DNA of 64,000 bases from Phytomonospora sp040655735 (GTDB taxonomy: Bacteria > Actinomycetota > Actinomycetes > Mycobacteriales > Micromonosporaceae). The notes beneath the pieces are model-generated. The model did no database searches. It had not been told where the DNA came from and saw only the letters and a program-made list of their open reading frames with translations. Positions 32,051 through 38,818 of the stretch are shown here, piece by piece (position 1 is the first letter of the stretch; every line of letters starts with the position of its first letter). The DNA is taken from assembly GCF_040655735.1 (NCBI RefSeq), contig NZ_JBFAKK010000013.1, forward strand, positions 186,001 through 250,000. The letters are read 5' to 3'. Both the position numbers and the translations under genes were made by a program.

Positions 32051-33397
32051 TCACCCGCCTGCCGTGCCCGCATGCCGGCGGCCGGCGCTCGCCGTCCACT
32101 TCGCGAAGGGCTCCCGCACCTCCTCGGGCGCGTGGGCCAGGGCCGCGGGGTCGGGTTCGGCGGCGGTGACGCGCGGCAGGTGCACGATCGCGTCGAAGGC
32201 GTCCAGTGGCCGCGCGGGCGCGTAGAACGAGCTGATCCGCTGCTCGCTCGCCGCGCGGACGGTCGCGGTGTCGGTGGCCGGCAGGTCGCCGAGGCGCACG
32301 GCGAAGGGGCCGTCGTGGGTGGCGTCCATGAGCGCGTCGAGACTGCCGGCGCGCGGCGGCTCCAGGTCCTCGAAGAGGGTGCCGGTGTAGAAGCCGGGCC
32401 CGGTGTGCAGGCTCTGTCCCGTGCCGGTGGTCGTGCCGATGACGACGTAGTCCCCGCCGAGCCGTTCGGTCAGGTGCATGCCGGCCGTCGTCGACTCCGG
32501 GGCGCCCGGCACGGCGACGGGGGTCCGCTGGACGTGGCCGTTGTGCGCGGTCAGCACGACGCGGTCCTCGCGGCGCAGGACCCACTCGACGTTGTCGGCG
32601 ATCGCGGCGTCGCGGATGCTCCCGTGGGAACCGCCGCCGGAGGTCATCTCGCGGATCATCGCGTCGAGGGCGGCGGCGAGCGCGAGCGATCTCACGGCCC
32701 GCTCGTGTTCTTCGCGGCTCGTGGCGGCGATGTACTCGAAGCGGCCGGCGGCCAGGCGCGCGCCCAGGTCCGCGAGGCCGGCGGTCAGTGCGTCCCTGGC
32801 CTCGACGGGCAGAGCCGTGTAGGAGCCGAGGGCCGCCATCGCGCTGAAGGCCGACGACGCCGAGCACGCGGCGGCCGCCTCCCGCAGGCGCGGGTCGAGA
32901 GCGCGGCCGGGTTCGGCGGCGGCCAGGTGCGCCAGCACGGCGTCGAGGGCCGGGAGCAGCGAGATGTTCGAACCGGACAGGTCGACACCGTGGAAGCCGA
33001 CGGGGTGTTCGGCGCTCGCGTTGTGCTCGCGCATCCACTCCAGGTGCGCGCCCATCTCGGTCCACAGGCCCATCAGCGAGGTCATGCCCTCGGCCTGGAC
33101 GCGGGCGGGCCCGTCCGGTCCGTCGCCGCGCACCCAGCGGTCGACGAGCCGGCCCTCGGTGAAGCCCGACTCGGTCGCGTAGGCGCTGAAGCCGTGCCGT
33201 GTCACGAGGTACCGCAGGAGGCGGTGGCGCAGGAGGTACTGCTCGCGGTTGTAGTGGGAGCTCTCGCCGACGGCGACGACACGCGCGTCGCCGATCAGGT
33301 CGTCGAGCCAGGCGAGGTCGTCGAGCGGGGCGGACGGGTCGAGCGTGGTCAGCGGCCGGACCGCTGCGCCGCTCAACCGCGCGGGGTGGGTGCTCAT
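32051..33397 (-). CDS. Erythromycin esterase-family protein
   Basis: 448 residues from the ATG at 33397. The EreA/EreB-type fold is signalled by VVAVGESSHYNREQY near the N-terminus, FSAYATESGFTEG, HPVGFHGVDLSG and VVLTAHNGHVQRTP. Ere enzymes hydrolyse macrolide lactones through a conserved His, but most actinobacterial members have no proven antibiotic substrate. It is divergent from a winged-helix gene across a 63-bp region with a palindrome. Confidence 0.85.
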   Translation of the reverse strand: MSTHPARLSGAAVRPLTTLDPSAPLDDLAWLDDLIGDARVVAVGESSHYNREQYLLRHRLLRYLVTRHGFSAYATESGFTEGRLVDRWVRGDGPDGPARVQAEGMTSLMGLWTEMGAHLEWMREHNASAEHPVGFHGVDLSGSNISLLPALDAVLAHLAAAEPGRALDPRLREAAAACSASSAFSAMAALGSYTALPVEARDALTAGLADLGARLAAGRFEYIAATSREEHERAVRSLALAAALDAMIREMTSGGGSHGSIRDAAIADNVEWVLRREDRVVLTAHNGHVQRTPVAVPGAPESTTAGMHLTERLGGDYVVIGTTTGTGQSLHTGPGFYTGTLFEDLEPPRAGSLDALMDATHDGPFAVRLGDLPATDTATVRAASEQRISSFYAPARPLDAFDAIVHLPRVTAAEPDPAALAHAPEEVREPFAKWTASAGRRHAGTAGG

Positions 33398-33438
33398 CGC
33401 GGGCCTCCGAATGTCCATTTCCAAGTTTGAAAACGGTA

Positions 33439-33448
33439 CCACATGTGG
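33439..33448. promoter_or_regulatory. CCACATGTGG palindrome at the regulator's 5' end
   Basis: A perfect 10-bp palindrome between the esterase and the divergent winged-helix gene; it contains an ATG at 33443 in frame with that regulator. Either the regulator starts at the later GTG and this is its operator, or it is a leaderless gene whose start overlaps the operator. Confidence 0.4.
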
Positions 33449-33460
33449 GATCATCGGCCC

Positions 33461-34003
33461 GTGGAACTACTCGACCTGCTCCTGCACCCCGTCCGGCTGC
33501 GCATCGTCAACGCCATGTTCGGCGGACGGATCCGCACCACCACCGACCTCTGCCGGCGGCTGCCCGACGTCCCCAAGACCACCGTCTACCGGCACGTCGG
33601 CCTGCTCGCCGACGCCGGGATCCTCGAAGTCGCCGACGAGCGACGCGTGCACGGAGCCGTCGAGCGGCACTACCGGCTCAGCCGCGAGCGGGCGCGCATC
33701 GACGCCGAGGCCGCCGCCTCGATGACCCTCGACGACCACCGGCACGGCTTCGCCGCCGCCATGGCCGCCCTGCTCGCCGAGTTCAACGGCTACCTCGACC
33801 GCGAAGGCGCCGACCCGACCGCCGACATGGTGTCCTACCGGCAGTTCCCGATCTGGCTCGACGCCCAGGAGCAGGCCGAGGCGGTGGCGGCGCTGACTCC
33901 CCTCCTGCGCGGCCTCGCCGAGAAGAAGCCGCGCCCCGGGCGCCGGCAGCTGCTGCTGAGCACGATCCTGTTCCCGATGGGGGAGGTCGAGGAGGGGGAG
34001 TGA
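33461..34003 (+). CDS. Winged-helix (ArsR-like) regulator
   Basis: 180 residues from the GTG at 33461, or 186 from the ATG at 33443. HTH: LLHPVRLRIVNAMFGGRIRTTTDLCRRLPDVPKTTVYRHVGLLADAGILEV, then wing residues AVERHYRL, then a helical C-terminal domain with SYRQFPIWLDAQEQAEAVAAL. It is a likely regulator of the divergent erythromycin-esterase-like gene. Confidence 0.82.
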   Translation: MELLDLLLHPVRLRIVNAMFGGRIRTTTDLCRRLPDVPKTTVYRHVGLLADAGILEVADERRVHGAVERHYRLSRERARIDAEAAASMTLDDHRHGFAAAMAALLAEFNGYLDREGADPTADMVSYRQFPIWLDAQEQAEAVAALTPLLRGLAEKKPRPGRRQLLLSTILFPMGEVEEGE

Positions 34004-34048
34004 GCGGTCACGACACCGGTGCTCCGGTGTCCCGGGGGCGGATCACTC

Positions 34049-34789
34049 TCAGGCCCGCCGGACGAGACCGCGTGCGATCAACTCGGTCACCACGATCACC
34101 GCGACGGTCTCGGCGGCGAGGAGCCCGATCAGCACGAGCAGTTGCGTCGCGCCCGCCGCGATGGGGTCGCCGCCGCCCAGCAGGACACCGATGAAGGCGC
34201 CCGGCAGCGTCACCAGGCCGACCGTGCGGGTCTGGTCGAGCGCGGGGAAGAGGGCGTGCGAGACGGTCGGGCGGCAGACCTCGCGGATCGCGTCGGACTC
34301 GGCGAAACCGAGCGCCAGCAGGGCCTCGTACTCGCCGTGGCGGGTGCGCAGCTCGTCCATCGCGCGACGGCCGGCCAGGGAGGCGGCCGACATGGCTCCG
34401 CCGATGAGGATCCCGGCGACGGGTACGACGGCGACGGGCTCGGCGGGCACGGTTCCGGCGGCGAGAACCAGCCCCAGCACAGGCGCGACGCCGGCGACGA
34501 TCGCCAGGCCCGCCCATGCGGTGCTGCGGTCGCGGCCGATACGGCGGGCCGTCGTGAACGCCGCGACCGCCACCATGAGGACGACGAACGCGAGGGTCGG
34601 CCCCCACGCCTTGAGGACCCACGTGATGACCAGGGACACCGCCGCGAGCTGCACGACGGCCCGCAGGCCCGCGATGACCAGGTCGCGCGACACGCGCAGG
34701 CGGGCCGCGCGGGCCGCGGCCGCCGCGCCGGCCAGCAGAACGGCGAGCACGACCCAGAACCCCGGGCCGATGACGATCGCGGCGTCCAT
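34049..34789 (-). CDS. FetB/UPF0014-family ABC permease
   Basis: 246 residues, about seven membrane helices. Family features include RAVVQLAAVSLVI near the N-terminus, a central ILIGGAMSAASLAGRRAMDEL, and GLVTLPGAFIGVLLGGGDPIAAGATQLLVL near the end. E. coli FetAB is an ABC exporter linked to iron homeostasis. The ATPase partner (FetA) is normally adjacent, but none is encoded here, so the subunit must pair with an ATPase elsewhere or be non-functional. Confidence 0.8.
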   Translation of the reverse strand: MDAAIVIGPGFWVVLAVLLAGAAAAARAARLRVSRDLVIAGLRAVVQLAAVSLVITWVLKAWGPTLAFVVLMVAVAAFTTARRIGRDRSTAWAGLAIVAGVAPVLGLVLAAGTVPAEPVAVVPVAGILIGGAMSAASLAGRRAMDELRTRHGEYEALLALGFAESDAIREVCRPTVSHALFPALDQTRTVGLVTLPGAFIGVLLGGGDPIAAGATQLLVLIGLLAAETVAVIVVTELIARGLVRRA

Positions 34790-34868
34790 GGAACTCCTCG
34801 GGCTCGGCTCGGTGGGGGAGTACACCGTAGCGGCCCGGCCGTACCTTCCCCGCGCCCTCCGGAGAGGG

Positions 34869-34893
34869 GTTTCGGCAGGTGATGGGCGGGTAT
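34869..34893 (+). promoter_or_regulatory. SigB/SigF-type stress promoter
   Basis: GTTT (34869-34872), 15 bp, then GGGTAT (34888-34893) matches the GTTT-N13/17-GGGTAT pattern of alternative general-stress sigma factors in actinobacteria. It lies 43 bp before the SDR gene and fits the stress-protein character of that gene and the CsbD gene after it. Confidence 0.65.
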
Positions 34894-34936
34894 GACCGGC
34901 TGACCGGACCCGACCGCACTCTGAGGGGGCGCGAAC

Positions 34937-35782
34937 ATGAACCAGCCTGCGCAGCAACAGGACCCGCCGGGAGTCACCGGGAAGATGACCCCGAAGCCCG
35001 AGGACGCCATGGAGGGCTACGAGGGCCGCGACCTGCTCAAGGACCGGCGCGCGCTGATCACCGGCGGCGACTCGGGCATCGGCCGGGCCGTCGCGGTCGC
35101 CTTCGCCAAAGAGGGCGCCGACGTGTCGATCGCCTACCTCGACGAGCACGAGGACGCCGAGCACACCGCCGGACTCGTCCGTGCGGAGGGCCGCCGCTGC
35201 GAGCTGATCCCCGGCGACCTCGCGAAGGCCGACGCGTGTGCCGAGGCGGTGCGAAAGACCGTCGACGCGCTCGGCGGGCTGGACATCCTCGTCAACAACG
35301 TCGCCACCCAGAACCCGGTCGACAAGCCCGAGGACCTCACCGAAGAGCAGTGGACGCGGGTCTTCGACGTCAACATCCACAGCTATTTCCGGGTGACCGC
35401 CGCGGCACTGCCGCACCTCGGCAAGGGCTCCACGATCATCAACACGGGATCGGTCAACGGCCTGCGCGGCAACAAGTCGCTCATCGACTACTCGGCCACC
35501 AAGGGCGCGGTGCACGTGTGGACCTACGCGATGGCGCAGGCGCTCGTCGAGCGCGGCATCCGCGTCAACTGCGTGGCGCCGGGGCCGGTCTGGACGCCGC
35601 TGATCCCGGCGACGATGCCCGAGGAGAAGGTCGCCAAGTTCGGCGACCAGGCGCCGTTCGGCCGCCCCGCGCAGCCCGACGAGATCGCGCCGACCTTCGT
35701 GTTCCTGGCCTCGGAGCGGATGTCGTCCTACATCACCGGTGAGGTCATCGCGCTTCTCGGCGGAGAGACGACCCCCGGCTGA
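34937..35782 (+). CDS. General-stress SDR oxidoreductase (YhxC/GSP39-like)
   Basis: 281 residues. A 35-residue N-terminal extension (GKMTPKPEDAMEGYEGRDLLKDRRALITGG) is typical of the GSP39/YhdF/YhxC group. Cofactor site TGGDSGIGRAVAVAF, NNVATQNP, catalytic serine in NTGSVNG and YSATKGAV, and the C-terminal VITGEVIALLGGETTPG-like end (observed YITGEVIALLGG). It is a cytosolic NAD(P)-dependent dehydrogenase of unknown substrate, preceded by a SigB-like promoter and followed 57 bp later by a CsbD-family gene. Confidence 0.88.
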   Translation: MNQPAQQQDPPGVTGKMTPKPEDAMEGYEGRDLLKDRRALITGGDSGIGRAVAVAFAKEGADVSIAYLDEHEDAEHTAGLVRAEGRRCELIPGDLAKADACAEAVRKTVDALGGLDILVNNVATQNPVDKPEDLTEEQWTRVFDVNIHSYFRVTAAALPHLGKGSTIINTGSVNGLRGNKSLIDYSATKGAVHVWTYAMAQALVERGIRVNCVAPGPVWTPLIPATMPEEKVAKFGDQAPFGRPAQPDEIAPTFVFLASERMSSYITGEVIALLGGETTPG

Positions 35783-35839
35783 TCCCGGGACGGTTTGGGT
35801 CCCGTCCGGCCCGGGCATTCACAGGGCAGGAGGTACGTC

Positions 35840-36052
35840 ATGGCCAACGAAGGCGAAAAACTCGAACACGAGGCCGAAGACCTCAAGGGCAAGGCCAAGG
35901 AAGGTCTCGGCAAGGTGTCCGGCGACGAAGAGACCGTCGGTGAGGGCCAGCGTGAGCAGGGCGAGGCCAAGCTCGACAAGGCCGGCGACAAGGTCTCCGA
36001 CGCCGCCGACCGCGTCAAGGGCTTCGTCAAGGGCTCCGACGACAAGTCCTGA
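35840..36052 (+). CDS. CsbD-family stress protein
   Basis: 70 residues, ATG with AGGAGG upstream. Highly charged and helical, with Lys/Glu/Gly repeats (HEAEDLKGKAKEGLGKVSGDEETVGEGQREQGEAK). CsbD-like proteins are SigB-dependent, intrinsically flexible stress proteins of unknown mechanism. A strong terminator follows 34 bp later. Confidence 0.88.
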   Translation: MANEGEKLEHEAEDLKGKAKEGLGKVSGDEETVGEGQREQGEAKLDKAGDKVSDAADRVKGFVKGSDDKS

Positions 36053-36086
36053 CAGACTCTCCTTCCGCCGCTTCAGTCGTGAAGGA

Positions 36087-36131
36087 GCGGAACCGAACCG
36101 CGCCGTGGGGAACGGCGCGGTTCGGTTCCGC
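36087..36131. terminator. Strong bidirectional terminator, 20-bp perfect stem
   Basis: GCGGAACCGAACCGCGCCGT (36087-36106) is exactly complementary to 36112-36131, with a 5-nt loop. It lies between the convergent CsbD and nitronate monooxygenase genes. Confidence 0.88.
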
Positions 36132-36138
36132 GTTCGCG

Positions 36139-37098
36139 TCAGGGCGGCGGCGCGAAGCGGGCCAGCGCCTCCTCGGCTCCCGCGGCCATCGCGCCGACGA
36201 GGTCGGCCGCCGACGGCAGGTCGTCGATGAGGTCGACGGCCTCCCCGGCCCAGACCGGCAGCGCCGGCAGTTCTCCTTCGGCGACGGACTCCCGGTACGC
36301 CCGCCGCGCTTCGGGATCGGCGGCCAGTTCGGCCTCGCGGCCGCGCCACCGGTCGAGGTAGGGGTGGCCGAGTGTGCGGGCGGAGTACTTCGCGGGCCAG
36401 GCCGAACCCCGGGCGATGTCCAGCACGCGGTTGCGTTCGGTCTCGGCACCCGTGCCCTCGACGATCCTCCGGCGCACCGACAGGTCGGCCAGCGACTCGG
36501 CCGTCGCCTGGAAGCGCGTGCCGACGAGCGCTCCCGCCGCGCCGAGCACCAGGGCCGCGGCGACTCCGCGGCCGTCGGCGATCCCACCGGCCGCGAGCAC
36601 CGGAACCGGTGCGGCGAGGTCGGCCACGACCGGCACGAAGGGCAGCGTCGAGCGTCCGCGACCGGCGCCGTGCCCACCGCTTTCGGTGCCCTGGGCGACG
36701 ATGACGTCGGCGCCGACGTCGACGGCCCGCCTCGCTTCTTCGATGTCGGTGGCCTGCACGATAAGGGCGACACCCGCGGCGCGGACGCGGTCGGCGTAGG
36801 GGGCCGGATCGCCGAAGGACAGCATCACGGCGCGCGGGCGGTGCTCCAGCGCGCGTTCGACGGCGGCGACGTCGGTCGCCCACGTGAGGAAGCCGATGCC
36901 CCAGGCGTCCTCGCCGTCGAGGAGCGGCAGCTGCCGCTCCAGCCACTCGCGGTCTCCGTCACCGGCGCCGAGCAGTCCGAGGCCTCCGCCCCGGCAGACG
37001 GCCGCCGCCAGTGCGCCGCCGGCCGACCCGCCCATCGGTGCCAGCGCGATCGGGTGCCGCACACCGAACATTTCCGTGAAGGCCGTGGACAGGGTCAT
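36139..37098 (-). CDS. Nitronate monooxygenase (2-nitropropane dioxygenase) family protein
   Basis: 319 residues. TIM barrel with the family start HPIALAPMGGSAGG, GIGFLTWA, VDVGADVIVAQGTESGGHG (flavin phosphate and active-site loop), and PVLAAGGIADGRGVAAALVLGAAGALVGTRF. The enzymes use FMN and oxygen to detoxify nitronates such as propionate-3-nitronate; some relatives have other roles. It appears monocistronic. Confidence 0.85.
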   Translation of the reverse strand: MTLSTAFTEMFGVRHPIALAPMGGSAGGALAAAVCRGGGLGLLGAGDGDREWLERQLPLLDGEDAWGIGFLTWATDVAAVERALEHRPRAVMLSFGDPAPYADRVRAAGVALIVQATDIEEARRAVDVGADVIVAQGTESGGHGAGRGRSTLPFVPVVADLAAPVPVLAAGGIADGRGVAAALVLGAAGALVGTRFQATAESLADLSVRRRIVEGTGAETERNRVLDIARGSAWPAKYSARTLGHPYLDRWRGREAELAADPEARRAYRESVAEGELPALPVWAGEAVDLIDDLPSAADLVGAMAAGAEEALARFAPPP

Positions 37099-37136
37099 GT
37101 CGACATCCTCGCGTGCAAGAGCGCGAGCGACGGCGG

Positions 37137-37169
37137 AGGGTGTGCCGGACCGCCGGCCCGGCACACCCT
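37137..37169 (-). terminator. Terminator after the beta-helix gene
   Basis: AGGGTGTGCCGG (37137-37148) pairs with CCGGCACACCCT (37158-37169): a 12-bp perfect stem with a 9-nt loop, starting 7 bp past the beta-helix gene stop on the minus strand. Confidence 0.75.
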
Positions 37170-37175
37170 GGCCGG

Positions 37176-38477
37176 TCAGGCCCAGTTGGTCTCGTTGGTG
37201 ACGTTGTAGCAGTCGGCGAAGCGGTAGCGGGCCGCGCCGGAGGTCCAGCGCAGGGCCGCGTCGGTACCGGTGGTGGCGTTGGCGGCGTTGCCGCTGTCAC
37301 CCCGGTAGAAGTACGAGCCGTCGTAAACGATTCCACCGCGCTTGACCGCGGCACCCTCGTACTGGTGGTACCCGGTGAGCTGGCACTGCTGGTAGCGGAC
37401 GCTGGGCATGCAGCCGCCGAAGCCCCACGGGTTCGCGCCGACGTAGCGGTGCAGGTTGTAGGCCTTGCTGGCGGAGTGCTGGGCGGATCCGTGGTCGTTG
37501 CAGTTGTCGAACAGCACCGAGCCGCCGCTCCACGCGCAGTCGATGATGCGGTGGTTGGGCGCCTTCGGCTCGAACTTCACGTCGCGGACCGTCAGCTGCA
37601 TGGCGGCGTGGTTGTTGCTGTTGGCCGCCGGCATGCTGAACCAGGTGATCGGGCCCTCGGTGGCGCTGGCGGCGCTCCACGAGCCGTTCTGGACCCGGAT
37701 GCTCCCGCCGCGCGGGAACACGAACACCGTGCCCTTCGTGAGGGTCAGGCAGCAGTCCTTGATCCAGTAGTTCAGGAACTGGTTCTGCTGGTTGTGGTCG
37801 CCCAGGCGCACGCCGCCGCAGCGGAAGAAGGCGTCACCGAACTGCGAGGAGACGGTCGTGAAGACGCGTTCGAGGACGAACTCGGAGTTCAGGTTGGCCG
37901 ACGCGCCGCCGTCGAGGCCGAACACCCGCAGCCACGACCCGCCGAACTCGACGTCCTGGATGACCCAGCCCTGGTTGTAGCCGCCGCTGGTGTCGGAGAC
38001 CAGGTAGGCGAACTCGTTCTTGATGTTCGTCGACGAGGCGGTGAAGCCGCGCATGTGGAAGAAGCGCAGACGGGGCTTCGACGCGGTGATGAACGGCACG
38101 GTGCCGGTGTCGTTCCAGTTGATGTTGGTGCTGCGGATGCCCATGCCCTCGATGGAGAGTCCTTCGAGGTAGGCGGTCGGGAAGTTCGCGTCGTAGGTCA
38201 GCAGCGGCTTGGTCAGCGAGTAGTTGCCCGGCGGCAGGATGAGCTTGGCGCGCAACGCGTTGCCGCTGCGGGAGGCGAGGACCCGCTGCATGGCGGCCTG
38301 GACGGCCGCGTCGTTGAAGCCCTCCGTCACCACCTCCCAGGTGTCGGCGAGGGTCTCGGCGGCGGCCGCGGGGGCCGGTGCGGCGGCGACGGTGGCGGCG
38401 GCACCGGCGCCGAGGGCGCCGAGCGCAAGGGAGCGGCGACTGAGCCGCCCCGTGCGGCGGGGTTCGTTCGTGGGCAT
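37176..38477 (-). CDS. Tat-exported right-handed beta-helix protein
   Basis: 433 residues. The N-terminus (RLSRRSLALGALGAGAAATVAAAPAPAAAAE) is a Tat signal with twin arginines. The mature part is a beta-helix of the pectate-lyase-like type: KLILPPGNYSLTKPLLTYD (a pectin-lyase-fold opening), then coils such as GLSIEGMGIRSTNINWNDTG and FLNYWIKDCCLTLTKGT. Several cysteines may form disulfides. It may be a polysaccharide lyase, a glycosidase or a binding protein; no catalytic motif is certain. Confidence 0.75.
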   Translation of the reverse strand: MPTNEPRRTGRLSRRSLALGALGAGAAATVAAAPAPAAAAETLADTWEVVTEGFNDAAVQAAMQRVLASRSGNALRAKLILPPGNYSLTKPLLTYDANFPTAYLEGLSIEGMGIRSTNINWNDTGTVPFITASKPRLRFFHMRGFTASSTNIKNEFAYLVSDTSGGYNQGWVIQDVEFGGSWLRVFGLDGGASANLNSEFVLERVFTTVSSQFGDAFFRCGGVRLGDHNQQNQFLNYWIKDCCLTLTKGTVFVFPRGGSIRVQNGSWSAASATEGPITWFSMPAANSNNHAAMQLTVRDVKFEPKAPNHRIIDCAWSGGSVLFDNCNDHGSAQHSASKAYNLHRYVGANPWGFGGCMPSVRYQQCQLTGYHQYEGAAVKRGGIVYDGSYFYRGDSGNAANATTGTDAALRWTSGAARYRFADCYNVTNETNWA

Positions 38478-38818
38478 GGGGTACCTCCGGATGGCATGAG
38501 GGGATCCCGCCGCCAGAGGCGCGGCGGGGGTGGGCCGCGGAGATCATGGCAGAGCCGGGCGAGGCGCGAAACCGGCCTATGCGAGGGAATGTGCGCTCCG
38601 GCGACGGGGTGTGCGGCACCGGTCGTACAGTGTCACCGTCCTGGTCGGACGGTGATCATCGGGACCGCGCTGTGCGAACGGGCTCAGAAAGTGCCGCATT
38701 CACTGAACCCCGCGGCTTCCTCGAGTCGTACTGGAGAGTGCCGCTCCGTCCGGAGCGGTCCACTCAGGACACTCGGCCGACCCGGCCGGGCGCTCCGGAA
38801 GCCGGGGAGTCGCTCGAC
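38478..38818. other. Intergenic region before the subtilase gene
   Basis: 341 bases with no convincing gene. CCGCTCC-GTCC-GGAGCGG (38741-38758) is a perfect 7-bp hairpin in the presumed leader of the protease gene. A longer open frame continues upstream of the protease start, but it lacks a signal-peptide-compatible beginning. Confidence 0.4.

Noticed and set aside
32051..33397. Erythromycin esterase as an acquired antibiotic-resistance gene
   Set aside because: No mobile element, and codon use matches neighbours; such genes are ordinary in actinobacterial chromosomes and usually of unknown substrate.
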